Assembly: GCA_902782945.1 (NCBI GenBank)
Contig: CACZOU010000046.1
Coordinates: 22,768 to 86,767, forward strand
Length of the DNA: 64,000 nucleotides
Direction: 5' to 3'
From: an uncultured Methanobacteriaceae archaeon
Lineage (GTDB): Archaea > Methanobacteriota > Methanobacteria > Methanobacteriales > Methanobacteriaceae
Position numbers and translations under genes: made by a program. The notes under the pieces are model-generated. The model ran no database searches. It saw nothing but the letters and a program-made list of their open reading frames with translations, and was not told the DNA's origin. How positions within the stretch are numbered: position 1 is the stretch's first letter; each line of letters starts with the position of its first letter. Of the stretch, positions 19,089 to 29,185 are shown one piece after another.

Positions 19089-19640
19089 ATGGCAGATGTA
19101 GAAATTAAAGTAGAAAACATTGTAGCATCAGCAACATTAGGGAAATCATTAGAATTACCTAGAATTGCACCAGCTTTAGAGAATGTTGAATACAATTTAG
19201 AACAATTCCCTGGATTGGTATTCAAACTTAAGAATCCTAAAACTGCTGCTTTAATCTTTGGATCTGGTAAACTAGTTTGCACTGGTGCAAAATGTATAGA
19301 AGACTCAAAAAAAGCAATCCACATAACTGTAGATAAAATAAGAGAATTAGATACAGAAATACCTGAAGATTTTGAAATAAAAATCCAGAATATTGTAGCA
19401 TCAGCAAACCTAGGAAAAGTATTAAACCTAGAAGCAGTAGCTTTAGATTTAGAAAATACTGAATATGAACCAGAACAATTCCCTGGTTTAGTATATCGTC
19501 TTTCTGATCCTAAAGTAGTATTATTATTATTTGGTTCTGGAAAAGTTGTATGCACTGGTGCAAAAACAGCAGACCAAGCATTATTAGGTGTACAAAAAAC
19601 CAAAGAACGTTTAACAGAATTATACCTAATAGAAGAATAG
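19089..19640 (+). CDS. tbp: TATA-box-binding protein
   Basis: 183 residues made of two imperfect repeats of about 90 residues, the saddle fold of TBP. Each repeat has the family pattern I-x-N-I-V-A-S-A-x-L-G-K, then E-Q-F-P-G-L-V and F-G-S-G-K-x-V-C-T-G-A-K. It binds archaeal TATA boxes and recruits TFB and RNA polymerase. The tail is short and mildly acidic (L-I-E-E), as in many archaeal TBPs. Strong ribosome site GGAGG with 7-nt spacing. Stands alone between cyaB and the HAD gene. Confidence 0.97.
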   Translation: MADVEIKVENIVASATLGKSLELPRIAPALENVEYNLEQFPGLVFKLKNPKTAALIFGSGKLVCTGAKCIEDSKKAIHITVDKIRELDTEIPEDFEIKIQNIVASANLGKVLNLEAVALDLENTEYEPEQFPGLVYRLSDPKVVLLLFGSGKVVCTGAKTADQALLGVQKTKERLTELYLIEE

Positions 19641-19895
19641 ATTCTGAGAAAAATCTAAATTTAAAAGATAATTTACTTATCTTCTAAAATAAATAACCAC
19701 CAAAATAAACTCCATAATAAATAACAGAAGAAAATGAGGCTGATAAAAAAAGGGAAAAATAAAATTATTAGAATAAATATAAATAACTATGAATATAATT
19801 TTAAATTAAATTCTAAGAAAAATAAGGATATTAATAATTTTATGCCCTTTAATGTAATCATTCTTATTTAATTTATATTAAAAATCGGTGATTTT

Positions 19896-21530
19896 TTGAT
19901 TAAATTGGTAGTATTTGATCTAGATAATGTCTTAATAGATACAGAGACAATAGATGAAATAGCAAAACTAAAATGTATTGAAGACGAAATAAGTGACATA
20001 ACACTACAAGCAATGCAAGGAAAAATTCCTTTTGAAACATCCATAAGGGAAAGAGTAAAAAAACTAAAAGGTATAAGCATTGATGAGATTGATGAGGTAA
20101 TGGAAAAAGTACCCCTAAACAAAGGTGCTGTAGAAACTGCAACAGAACTAAAAAAACAGGGATATAAAATAGCAATTATCACAGGAAGCTTTGATGTAAT
20201 AGCTCTAAAAATAAAAGAAAAAATCAATGCTGATTATGCATTTTATAATACACTCGGAGTCGAGGATGGAAAACTTAATGGAGAAGTTTCAGGACCACTA
20301 ATAACACAAAATAAAATTGATGTTTTAAGACAACTAGTAGACGATTTAAACATCACACTAGATGAATGTGTAGCCATAGGTGATGGTGCAAACGATCTTG
20401 AAATGATAAAAAATGTGAAGGTGGGAATAGCCTTCAATGCAAAACCAATCTTAAAAGAAAACGCTGATTATTTAATTAACGAAAAAGACCTAAGGAAGGT
20501 ACTGGATATAATGGCAGATGAAGAAAAAATTACTAAAGAAGAAGTAGTAGAGGAAACAACAGAACAACCAGAAGAGCTTACTACTGAAGAAAACAAAACA
20601 ACAGAAGAAAACAAGGAAGAAGTAGAAGAATCAGACGAAGTTAATGAAACAGAATCTGATGAAACAGAAGAGGCAGCTGAAGAAAAAGAAACAATCGACT
20701 ACTCAAAACTAAACTTCCAACAATTATTACAATGTAAAAGAACACTAGAATCAGAACTCACTGAACTCAAAAACACAAGAGATCACATGAATGAACAAAC
20801 AAAAGAATACAGAAAAGAAAGAGATGAACTAAACCAAGAACTCAAAGACACTCTAAAAATAGCATTAGATAAAAGAAATACCAGAGACGAAATAAACAAA
20901 CAAGTACATGAAAACAAAGTTCTAAGAAACCAATGCAATGAAGAGCTCAAAAAAATAGGATGGAATTCAAGCAAAAAAGAAAAAGCAAACATCCAAGCAG
21001 AAATAAACAAAATTGATAAAACAATACAAACAAAAGTATTAGATATCAGAAAAGAAAACGAACTCGTAAAAAGAGTATCTGACCTAACAAAAGAACTCAA
21101 ACAAATTCAAAGTGATGAAGAAGACGAGAAAACTGCAGCTGACTTAAAAGAAAAATCAGAACATTACCACCAACAAGTAGTAGAATTATCTGATAAAGCA
21201 CAAGCAGTTCACGAAGAAATGATTGAATACTTTAACAAAATTGATGGAATTAGAGAGAAAGCTGATGGTAAACACCAAGACTTCATAAACTCAAGAAATG
21301 CAGCAACAGCTAAACACGAAGAAGTAAAAGCAAAACTCAATGAAATCAGAAAAGTAAACAAATACATGGATCAAGCAAAATCCAAATCCAGAGGAAGAAA
21401 ATCTGAGGATAAATCAGAGAACAATCTAAGAGAAAAAGAAGAAGCAGAAGAAATATTCCAAAAATTCAAAGACGGTAAAAAATTAACCACTGATGAATTC
21501 TTATTACTTCAAAAATACAATATAATGTAA
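19896..21530 (+). CDS. HAD phosphatase (SerB-like) fused to COG1340-type coiled coil
   Basis: 544 residues, TTG start after GGTGA. Residues 1-205 are a HAD phosphatase resembling phosphoserine phosphatase: nucleophile motif D8-L-D10 in F-D-L-D-N, I-I-T-G-S (motif II), K in the N-K-I-D region, and G-D-G-A-N-D-L-E-M (motif IV). A Glu/Thr-rich acidic linker follows (about 208-265). Residues about 268-544 form a long charged coiled coil ending in an F-K-x-G-K-K-L-T-T-D-E-F segment, as in the archaeal coiled-coil family COG1340. If catalytically SerB, it would make serine, but the coiled coil suggests scaffolding or a polymer-associated role. No frameshift is seen at the junction, so the fusion looks genuine. 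Confidence 0.82.
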   Translation: MIKLVVFDLDNVLIDTETIDEIAKLKCIEDEISDITLQAMQGKIPFETSIRERVKKLKGISIDEIDEVMEKVPLNKGAVETATELKKQGYKIAIITGSFDVIALKIKEKINADYAFYNTLGVEDGKLNGEVSGPLITQNKIDVLRQLVDDLNITLDECVAIGDGANDLEMIKNVKVGIAFNAKPILKENADYLINEKDLRKVLDIMADEEKITKEEVVEETTEQPEELTTEENKTTEENKEEVEESDEVNETESDETEEAAEEKETIDYSKLNFQQLLQCKRTLESELTELKNTRDHMNEQTKEYRKERDELNQELKDTLKIALDKRNTRDEINKQVHENKVLRNQCNEELKKIGWNSSKKEKANIQAEINKIDKTIQTKVLDIRKENELVKRVSDLTKELKQIQSDEEDEKTAADLKEKSEHYHQQVVELSDKAQAVHEEMIEYFNKIDGIREKADGKHQDFINSRNAATAKHEEVKAKLNEIRKVNKYMDQAKSKSRGRKSEDKSENNLREKEEAEEIFQKFKDGKKLTTDEFLLLQKYNIM

Positions 21531-21575
21531 ATTGTTTCTCTTAATCTCCTTTTTTAGTAGATTAAAGTATAAGAT

Positions 21576-21640
21576 ATTAGTGTAATATGTAAAGGGGTTA
21601 CCATTGAATAAGGGATTCATTGGTGTAATATTATACTAAT
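21576..21640. other. 65-nt imperfect inverted repeat between convergent genes
   Basis: A 13-bp outer stem (21576-21588 with 21628-21640, one G-U pair) encloses a second stem of nine pairs and one mismatch (21600-21609 with 21615-21624, loop AAGGG). It sits between the ends of the HAD/coiled-coil gene and rad50, with a T-rich run just to its right. Most simply a bidirectional terminator; a small structured RNA or a miniature inverted-repeat element is also possible. Confidence 0.5.
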
Positions 21641-21778
21641 TAATTAATTTTTTTTATGAATAACATAATAACCCTAAATAAAAATTTTTTTTAAGGTTTA
21701 TTTTAAAAATCAACTAATTTTATAAAACCACTTTAAATAATCAAAAAAAAAGATAAAAAAATAGTAAATAATATATTT

Positions 21779-24490
21779 TTAATTTATTTCACAATTAGAT
21801 ATTCCATCTATTTTGCTAATTTTGATAATGTTATTAGATAATGCTTCCATTTCATCATCATGAGTAACAACTAGCATTTGGGGTACAATGTTAATACTAC
21901 GGATAATTTCAATTAAATCGCTTCTTCTTTCAGCATCAAGATGTATTGTAGGTTCGTCAAGTATTAATAGTTCTGTTTTATTTTGTGATATGACCTTTGC
22001 AATACCTAATCTTAAGGCTAATGCCATTACGATTTTTTCTCCACCACTAAGCATATTTAAGTCTAATATTTCATTTTTAGTTTTCACGGTCATATTATAA
22101 TCTTCATCCAAGTTTATTTCAGAGTAGTTAAATCCAAATTCTGCGAAGATGTCCATGGTATTCTTTTCAATTTGAGGTCTTACAGCACTTCTTAAATCTC
22201 TTTGAACTCCATCTTTACTGTATGTGTCCCGTATTTCATTTAATAGTTTTATATAATCTGTAAGATATTCTTGTTCTTTTTTTATTTTATCTAATTCTTC
22301 TAGTTCTTCAGAGTATTTTTTTTCTTGTTCTTGGTCTTTTGTTAATGATGTTGATTCTTGTATTATTATTTGAGTATATTCTTTGATATTTTCATCACAT
22401 GATCTATATTTGTTATTTATTAAATCATATTTTTCTTGACTGAATGATAAATCTGATAATTCCTGTTTAATATTATTAAGGTTATAGTTTTCATTATTAA
22501 TTTGCTTGGTGATTTCTTCTTTTTGTTTAATCTTATTGTCTTTGTCCTGAACTTTACCCCTTAATTGATTACACATGTTTTCTTGTTTTTCTAAATATTG
22601 GATTCTTCTATTTAAATCATCACCTGCATGTACCATTGTCATGATTTGGCGTGATTTATTTATTAAATTTTTATGTTGACTCTCAATTTCTTCTTGTTTT
22701 CTTGTTTCTTCATCTAAAGATGGTAATTTGTTAACTAGATTAAGTGCAAATTGATGTTTTTCATAATCTTCTTTTAAAGAGTTAATTTGTGATTTAGTTT
22801 CTTCCAATTCCCTATTTTTTATTGTTAATTCATTTTTTATTTTTTCAATGAATGGTATCTGTGTTTTTAATTCTTTTATCTCTTTATCTATCTTTTTGAA
22901 GTTTTCGTATTGGTCTTTTAATAAGGGAATGTTGATTTTATCTAATTGTTTTTCATATTCTTTTAATTCTAATAATTTCTCTTCCTGATTTTTATTTGCT
23001 TCTTCCAGTTCTTCAATTCTTAGTTCATATGATACTATGTCATCATTATATTTTTGTGATAGTTCCATGTGTTTTTCATGAGGTATATCTGACTGACAGA
23101 TAGGACATTTATCCTCTGTTTTTTCTAGTTCTTCAAGTGATTTTCTCGTATTTCTAAGGGATGTTTGGAATGAACTTAATTGTTCCTTATTTTTAGTAAT
23201 GCTTCTGTCGATGATATCTATTGAATTATCTGTTTTTGTTTTTTCATTTCTAGTTTTTTCTTGTATTTCCTCAGGATCAGTTGAACGTTCATTAAATAAG
23301 GAATATGCATAATTTGATGTATTGCCTATTTCATTCGTTAATCTTGCTTTCTCTTCCTCTTTACTTTCTATTTTACTTGTTATAGTAGTGTTTTCATTAT
23401 CTTTGTTTCTTAATTCTTCTAATTGTTTAGTGATTGTTTCTTTTTCTTCTTCTAATTGGTGGTATTTGTTGTAATCTTCTTGGGTGTTCTGGATTGTCTG
23501 TTGATTTTCTTTTATTTTTGTTATATTTTGTCTGATTTGTTCTAAATCTTTTTCATAGGAAACTATGTCTTGTTTTAGATCTTTTAACTCTTTTAATTGA
23601 GGTAATGGTTTTATTTCTTTTTCCAATTTTTGTATTTCTTTTTCGGATTCTATTATATTTTCTAAATCTTGTTCATAATTATCTTTAATTCGATTTAATT
23701 GAGTGATTGAATTAGTTTTTTCAGTTAGATTGTTGTTTAATTTTTCGTATTTATTTTTAGTATCTTCTATTTCTTTAACTTGAATTTCAAGTTCCTCTAA
23801 TTTTTTTCCTAGTATTTCTTTTTGATTTTTATTTTTTGCAATTTGTGCTTGGTTTTCTTTGATATTTAGTGCTAATTCTTCCCTATATTTTGTTATTTCA
23901 TCATATCTTGATAATTTCCCTTCATTAATGTTTTTTTGTTCCTCATATATGCTTATTATTTTTTTTATTTCATCCCATGCTTTTTCTAGTGCATCAATGT
24001 TTAATAGTTTGGTGATAAATTCTTTTCTTTCAGATGCTGTTTTTTCTATTAAATCTGTTATTTCACCTTGTCTTATGTATATTGCATTTAAGAATGATTT
24101 AGAATCCATTTCTAGAATGTTTTCTATGTCTTTTGTTACGTTACGATCTCCCTTACATTTCAATACGAATTTATTATTTTCTTCGTATCTGAGTTCAGCA
24201 ATAGATGAGCTTTTTCTTTTTCCTCGTTTAATTTGGTAGTTTATACCATTGTGTCTAAATTCTATAGTAACTAGCATTTTGTCTATTACGTCATTATCAT
24301 CTTGAGGTTTACGTATTAAATCATCTATTTTACTATTTGTATCTTTGAATAATGTGTAGCTAATAGCTTCGAGAATACTTGATTTTCCTGCACCATTTTC
24401 TCCGAGTATTAATGAAATTCCTTGATTAAAATCTATTTCAGTATTTTTGTGGGATCTGAAGTTTTCTAATCGTATATTGTTTATTATCAT
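21779..24490 (-). CDS. rad50: DNA double-strand break repair ATPase Rad50
   Basis: 903 residues. Walker A G-E-N-G-A-G-K-S near residue 30, long coiled coils on both sides of the zinc hook C-P-I-C near 460, ABC signature L-S-G-G-E-K near 808 and Walker B L-L-I-L-D-E-P-T-I-H-L-D after it. Together with Mre11 it forms the complex that holds and processes DNA ends. Nine nucleotides separate it from mre11, and it is last in the operon nurA-herA-mre11-rad50. Ribosome site GGAG before ATG. All catalytic motifs are present and length is normal. Confidence 0.97.
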   Translation of the reverse strand: MIINNIRLENFRSHKNTEIDFNQGISLILGENGAGKSSILEAISYTLFKDTNSKIDDLIRKPQDDNDVIDKMLVTIEFRHNGINYQIKRGKRKSSSIAELRYEENNKFVLKCKGDRNVTKDIENILEMDSKSFLNAIYIRQGEITDLIEKTASERKEFITKLLNIDALEKAWDEIKKIISIYEEQKNINEGKLSRYDEITKYREELALNIKENQAQIAKNKNQKEILGKKLEELEIQVKEIEDTKNKYEKLNNNLTEKTNSITQLNRIKDNYEQDLENIIESEKEIQKLEKEIKPLPQLKELKDLKQDIVSYEKDLEQIRQNITKIKENQQTIQNTQEDYNKYHQLEEEKETITKQLEELRNKDNENTTITSKIESKEEEKARLTNEIGNTSNYAYSLFNERSTDPEEIQEKTRNEKTKTDNSIDIIDRSITKNKEQLSSFQTSLRNTRKSLEELEKTEDKCPICQSDIPHEKHMELSQKYNDDIVSYELRIEELEEANKNQEEKLLELKEYEKQLDKINIPLLKDQYENFKKIDKEIKELKTQIPFIEKIKNELTIKNRELEETKSQINSLKEDYEKHQFALNLVNKLPSLDEETRKQEEIESQHKNLINKSRQIMTMVHAGDDLNRRIQYLEKQENMCNQLRGKVQDKDNKIKQKEEITKQINNENYNLNNIKQELSDLSFSQEKYDLINNKYRSCDENIKEYTQIIIQESTSLTKDQEQEKKYSEELEELDKIKKEQEYLTDYIKLLNEIRDTYSKDGVQRDLRSAVRPQIEKNTMDIFAEFGFNYSEINLDEDYNMTVKTKNEILDLNMLSGGEKIVMALALRLGIAKVISQNKTELLILDEPTIHLDAERRSDLIEIIRSINIVPQMLVVTHDDEMEALSNNIIKISKIDGISNCEIN

Positions 24491-24499
24491 AATATTCTC

Positions 24500-25672
24500 C
24501 TAATTGTTATTTTCATGATAGTTTTTTTCATAGTATTCTTCTGCAATATCCTGTGCTTTTTCAATATTTTGTGTTGATAAGTTTTTATATAGTTCAAGTC
24601 CTAATGTTGATATTGCTTCATTGTTAAATTCTTCTGTTAATCTATCTTTTATAGCATTTTCTGGTGTTAATAAATTATCTTCAATATTTTCATTTAATTT
24701 AACACTATTTTCCAGGGATTCATAGCTAATTCTTATTGTTAATGTTATATCCTCTAATGCAGCGTATATTTTATCCACTACGTCTGACCTATCAAAGTTT
24801 CCATGATAGATTTTAAGGTCTACCACAGGTTTTTTTGTTGTTTTTTCTAATATGGTTGTTATTTCTTTTTGTATACTTTCTAGCTCTTCATCTAGCTTAG
24901 GATATTGAATATTTCTCACGATAAATTTTCGTTCCAGTTCCATGTTGATAAATTCATGTTTCATTGTGTCATCAATTGTTATTAATGTATAACCCTTACC
25001 TTTTTTATGATAATTATCTAGTTCATCTTTGGTTCGTATTTCTGTTGACCCCGGATATACTAGTGTTCCTTCTTTGAATTTATCATCTATTCTCTTGTGT
25101 AGATGACCCATAGCGTAGTAATCATATCCTTCGGGTATAGTATCTAATTCGAATTCTGGTTCAAAATCGAAGTATTTACGTACTGATCCATGTAGCATAA
25201 GTATCTTCCAGGGATAATTTCTTGATTTCTCGGTTATTTCTTTTAGTAGTTCTTTCACAGCGTTTTCATTATTTTTAGAAATATATGGTAATCCTCCAAG
25301 AAAGATGTTATTGTCTAGTATGTAGTTATTTGCTTTGCTTGTTAATATATGAAAATTTTCATTTTTATATAATTCTTGGGGGAGGGATGTTTTACGTCTT
25401 TGCATGATGTCATGGTTTCCTGCTATTACATATACTTGTATGTTATGTGCTCTTAATTTTTCAAATCCTTCCTGTGCTACAAGTAATGCTTTTATAGGTG
25501 GTTTTGGTGTTTCGAATAGGTCACCTGCATGAATTACGTAGTCTACATCTTTTTCTATAATATCATCTATTATTTTATTGAATGCATCATAGAAATCTTC
25601 CTCTCTTTCTAGTAGGCCATATTGTCTGTAGCCTAGATGTGTATCTGCTAAATGTGCAATTTTTGTTGTCAT
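24500..25672 (-). CDS. mre11: DNA repair exonuclease Mre11
   Basis: 390 residues. Calcineurin-type phosphoesterase motifs in order: D-T-H-L-G near residue 10, G-D-L-F-E near 47, G-N-H-D near 84, L-H-G-S in the middle and M-G-H-L-H near 192. The C-terminal part holds the capping and Rad50-binding region. It is the manganese-dependent nuclease of the Rad50 complex, resecting broken ends with HerA-NurA. Only two nucleotides separate it from the herA stop, so translation is probably coupled. Confidence 0.97.
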   Translation of the reverse strand: MTTKIAHLADTHLGYRQYGLLEREEDFYDAFNKIIDDIIEKDVDYVIHAGDLFETPKPPIKALLVAQEGFEKLRAHNIQVYVIAGNHDIMQRRKTSLPQELYKNENFHILTSKANNYILDNNIFLGGLPYISKNNENAVKELLKEITEKSRNYPWKILMLHGSVRKYFDFEPEFELDTIPEGYDYYAMGHLHKRIDDKFKEGTLVYPGSTEIRTKDELDNYHKKGKGYTLITIDDTMKHEFINMELERKFIVRNIQYPKLDEELESIQKEITTILEKTTKKPVVDLKIYHGNFDRSDVVDKIYAALEDITLTIRISYESLENSVKLNENIEDNLLTPENAIKDRLTEEFNNEAISTLGLELYKNLSTQNIEKAQDIAEEYYEKNYHENNN

Positions 25673-25674
25673 GT

Positions 25675-27189
25675 TTATATTCCTAATTCGTCTATGTCAT
25701 TTATTCCTTTTTTAATACTTTCTTCTCTTTCTCTTTTACTTTTCATCCAAAGATCTGTAATATTTAGGTCGTTACCGACAGTTTTACCTTTGAATTCATC
25801 TACTTTAACCATGGTTGGTAGTTTGGTCATTTGTCCTAGTACTACTGCTTCTCCAATATTTAGTGCTGGCAGTTGGTTTAGGAGGTCTTCGCTTAGGCTT
25901 TCACTGCTTTCTTGTACGTGTCTTTGGTCACCTGGTTCTATGAGTCTTAGGATTATCATATTGTTGACTTGTGATAATATTTCACTGTCTAGTGATTTAG
26001 GACTTTGGCTTACTAAACACAATCCTACTCCGAATTTACGTCCTTCTCTTGCTATTTTTCCAATAACTGATTTGGATCTGGTGCCTCTCCTTGATGATGC
26101 TAGCATGTGTGCTTCTTCTATTATACAGAATACGGGGAAATCTAGTGTTTCTGCGTTAGGATTGTTTATTGCATTTTTTCTTCTGTATAGTATTTTGCTT
26201 AGCACGTGTTTTACTATTATGTCTGTAGCTCTTTCATCAATGGAACCTAATCTTATGATGTTAGCTTTTCCGGGTTCTAATATGCTTACAATATCTGCTA
26301 CATCTGTTGAATTTAGTATTTTTTTGTATTTTCGTTTAAGGTCATTTAATTTGTACAGTACTTGTTTAACAGTGTTTTTTTCACTTTGAGTACCTTCATT
26401 TTCAAGTTCTAATTCTATACTATTTAACTTACTTTCCATAGTTTCAATGAAATTAGTTGATTCTCCCTCAGTTGTTAAATCATCAGCATATTCATATGCA
26501 TCTCTTAGATAACGTTCTTGATTTACTGCATTATCGTTTATAACTGCTAGTTCTTTGAATTCATTGAAGTCAAGGTCTCTTGGATTTAATTGTGGTGCTA
26601 TTTCTTTTATTTCTCCATTAGGGAATTTTGCATTTCCATATTCAGAGTGCATATCAAATACAACCATTGTACCACCTATTGCTAGTAATTGGTCTATGAT
26701 TATGGATGTTGTATTTGATTTTCCTGAACCAGTCATAGCAAGTATTGCAAGATGACGTGATACCATTTTATTAACATCTAACATTACAGGGACTTCTGGT
26801 TCTGTTAATATGGAACCTATTCTTATACCATTTGATCTTCCAAATACCTCTTTTAGTAGTTCAACATCTGCTTTTATTACTTCTGTACCTGGTGGTGCCG
26901 GTGTTTTAGGAATCTGTAATTTATCTTTGTCACCAAGTATTGTTACTGAACCTCTAACGTAGTGGTCAATGTTTCCTTCTATTTTTAATATTTTTTCTAT
27001 TGTCTCAGGATTTAATATATCATTACTCAGAGTTGTACTTCCCCTAAATAATGAGTCAATCATTCCCAGTACTATTTGATTGTTATATTTTAGGTATACA
27101 TATTCGCCTACTGTTGGTGTTTTCTTAGATACAAAGTCTACCTTCATTGGACTTGTTTCGCCTAAGCATCTTCCTATTGTTTCTACCAT
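25675..27189 (-). CDS. herA: HerA bipolar DNA translocase/helicase
   Basis: 504 residues. The N-terminal HAS-barrel region (to about 95) is followed by a FtsK/HerA RecA-like core with Walker A T-G-S-G-K-S-N-T near 150, Walker B C-I-I-E-E-A-H-M near 350 and a conserved V-S-Q-S-P-K-S-L segment after it. It forms a hexamer that with NurA generates 3' overhangs for recombination. It sits between nurA (25 nt upstream) and mre11 (2 nt downstream). Normal length for archaeal HerA. Confidence 0.96.
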   Translation of the reverse strand: MVETIGRCLGETSPMKVDFVSKKTPTVGEYVYLKYNNQIVLGMIDSLFRGSTTLSNDILNPETIEKILKIEGNIDHYVRGSVTILGDKDKLQIPKTPAPPGTEVIKADVELLKEVFGRSNGIRIGSILTEPEVPVMLDVNKMVSRHLAILAMTGSGKSNTTSIIIDQLLAIGGTMVVFDMHSEYGNAKFPNGEIKEIAPQLNPRDLDFNEFKELAVINDNAVNQERYLRDAYEYADDLTTEGESTNFIETMESKLNSIELELENEGTQSEKNTVKQVLYKLNDLKRKYKKILNSTDVADIVSILEPGKANIIRLGSIDERATDIIVKHVLSKILYRRKNAINNPNAETLDFPVFCIIEEAHMLASSRRGTRSKSVIGKIAREGRKFGVGLCLVSQSPKSLDSEILSQVNNMIILRLIEPGDQRHVQESSESLSEDLLNQLPALNIGEAVVLGQMTKLPTMVKVDEFKGKTVGNDLNITDLWMKSKREREESIKKGINDIDELGI

Positions 27190-27214
27190 ATTATCACTTT
27201 TTTATATTAATATA

Positions 27215-28378
27215 TTATTTTAGCATGTCTCGTCCTGTTTTTTCAAATACTTCTAGTTTATTTATGATATTGTTCATGTCAGTATTTTTAATTATTACTT
27301 CATCATGTGCCTTTTTAAGAATGTAGGGATATCCATTTATACATGTACTGTGTAAATCATTCAATATTTCTTCTATTTTCTCTGTATCATTCTTATCTAT
27401 TTTATTAGGTATTTCTATTTTTAAAACATTTGCTCGTTTATCTAAACGTGTGAAGAATATTGTAAATGTATTGTCACTTAGTTCAGGATATATTGGATAG
27501 TTTGTTCTTCGTATAATTTCATTTTCTGAATCATATCGTACTAGTCTGTTGTCTTCTTTATGATCTAAATAAGTGTATCCCGGATTTTCACATGTGTATT
27601 CAAGTACTGCTGCATCAGGTATGTTTTCATTAAAAAAGTCCTTTGTACTGCTTGTTTTAGAGATACATATTATTTTTTCTTTGTAATGTTCTAAAAGATA
27701 GTTTATACATGTTAATTGTTCTAGTCCTTCAAAGTATCGTAGTACTTCAGAGCGTATTTCATTTATATCTATTTCAGGATTATTCTTTTCTAATGATAGC
27801 CGTACTTCATATAATATTTCCTCTGTTAATGTATTTGTCGTTACTTCTATTGGAAAACTACCTTTTTCTAATATTGGCACGATTTCTTTAATTTTTGAGT
27901 TGAGATATCTTGTTACAAGAGAGGGTAACTCAAAGTTAGTGGAGTAATTCATTAGTGTTCCACGTATAGATCCATCCATTAACATATAATCTATTTCAGG
28001 ATATTTCTGTAGGGTGTCTATTGTACTTTTTAGCTCGAGAATGTTCATGTGCTGGGATAGGATGCTATCTATTGTTCTGCTTCTGATTGTGGAAACCATG
28101 TCGATATCTCCTGATGGCGATTCTTTCTTTATTCCTTCATCAGGTATTGAGATTATGGTTTGACTTTCTATAGCATATATGAAGCATGCCATGAATTTTG
28201 TTTTATTAAAACTTCCGTCTATAGCGGCAAATATTTTATCCTGATTTTCTTTGGTAAATTCCTGTTCGTGGTATGATTTTTTTACTTTTTCTATGTCAAT
28301 ATTATCTTGAATATTATCAAAGTATTTCTTGATTGATTTCTTTTTTTGTATTGTTTTCTCATATAATGGCTCTAACAT
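27215..28378 (-). CDS. nurA: NurA 5'-3' nuclease
   Basis: 387 residues. NurA domain motifs: an acidic metal site in A-A-I-D-G-S-F-N near 53 and a second Asp in M-L-M-D-G-S-I-R-G-T near 155; C-I-S-K-T-S also fits the family. Partner nuclease of HerA in DNA end resection; first gene of the nurA-herA-mre11-rad50 operon, an arrangement widely conserved in archaea. Divergent from the winged-helix gene at 28633, with about 250 AT-rich bases between. Sequence divergence of NurA is high, so identification leans partly on context. Confidence 0.9.
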   Translation of the reverse strand: MLEPLYEKTIQKKKSIKKYFDNIQDNIDIEKVKKSYHEQEFTKENQDKIFAAIDGSFNKTKFMACFIYAIESQTIISIPDEGIKKESPSGDIDMVSTIRSRTIDSILSQHMNILELKSTIDTLQKYPEIDYMLMDGSIRGTLMNYSTNFELPSLVTRYLNSKIKEIVPILEKGSFPIEVTTNTLTEEILYEVRLSLEKNNPEIDINEIRSEVLRYFEGLEQLTCINYLLEHYKEKIICISKTSSTKDFFNENIPDAAVLEYTCENPGYTYLDHKEDNRLVRYDSENEIIRRTNYPIYPELSDNTFTIFFTRLDKRANVLKIEIPNKIDKNDTEKIEEILNDLHSTCINGYPYILKKAHDEVIIKNTDMNNIINKLEVFEKTGRDMLK

Positions 28379-28632
28379 GTTTCTATTACCCCCTATTCCT
28401 TTTTATATTTATAATTTATCATGATTCTATTTCTCATTTTTTTAAGATATATATTTAATTATTTTATTTCGTATTTTGTTTATTTTATTGATTTATATTT
28501 TTTATTATAGTAAAGAGGGAGACTAGTTTATTTTATTGAAGATTATTTTTTTTCTTTTTTGAATAAAATTATTAATTATAAATTAGATAACTAATAAGTA
28601 ATTACTATTTATAATATAGTTAGGTGTATTAA

Positions 28633-29103
28633 TTGCAAATTATTACTAAACAAGAGAATCGTATATTGATGTTTATTAAAAATAATCTTGATAAATATCC
28701 TGAAAGCCTTTCATATGATACTATTAGGGATGTTTTAGATTTATCTGAAACCAAAGTTGTTGATTTATTAAATTCACTTCAAAAGAAGAATTTTATATTT
28801 GTTGACCAGGATACTAAGATGGTCACATATAATGACCTTGACGTTGAAGTTAAAATTGTTGAAGATAAATCTGCTTTGAAGACTTATATGCTGAATAAAA
28901 CTGAAGAGGAAGCTTATGTTATTATTCAGGATGTCATTTCTCAATATGATGGATATGCACCTAGATATATTTTAGAGGGAGCATTGCTGTATGGTGAATT
29001 AGGATTGTCAACTAAGAGAACATATAATATTACAGTAGCTCTGGAAAATAAACAATTATTAAAACGTGTGAAAAGAGCTGATGGTGAGTATTACACTATT
29101 TAA
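28633..29103 (+). CDS. Winged-helix DNA-binding-like protein, function unknown
   Basis: 156 residues from a TTG start with AGGTG upstream. Residues about 1-60 look like a winged helix: an initial helix with E-N-R-I-L-M-F-I, a recognition-like helix L-S-E-T-K-V-V-D-L-L-N-S-L-Q-K-K, and a wing F-I-F-V-D. The C-terminal part (about 85-156) may be a second winged helix, with S-T-K-R-T-Y-N-I-T-V-A-L-E-N as a helix. Possibly a transcription factor or nucleic-acid adaptor. It is divergent from nurA and 82 nt before galE, so it could regulate either, but nothing in the sequence shows that. No specific family recognised. Confidence 0.72.
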   Translation: MQIITKQENRILMFIKNNLDKYPESLSYDTIRDVLDLSETKVVDLLNSLQKKNFIFVDQDTKMVTYNDLDVEVKIVEDKSALKTYMLNKTEEEAYVIIQDVISQYDGYAPRYILEGALLYGELGLSTKRTYNITVALENKQLLKRVKRADGEYYTI

Positions 29104-29185
29104 GCTTAATTTATGCGTAGAATATTCTTTATAATTTTTTTATAATATTTATTTGATTAATTAAAATTTTTTTCTTGGTGATATT

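Noticed and set aside
19641..19700. Hairpins after tbp
   Set aside because: Short inverted repeats (6-7 bp) occur but lack a T run and are expected by chance in such AT-rich DNA.
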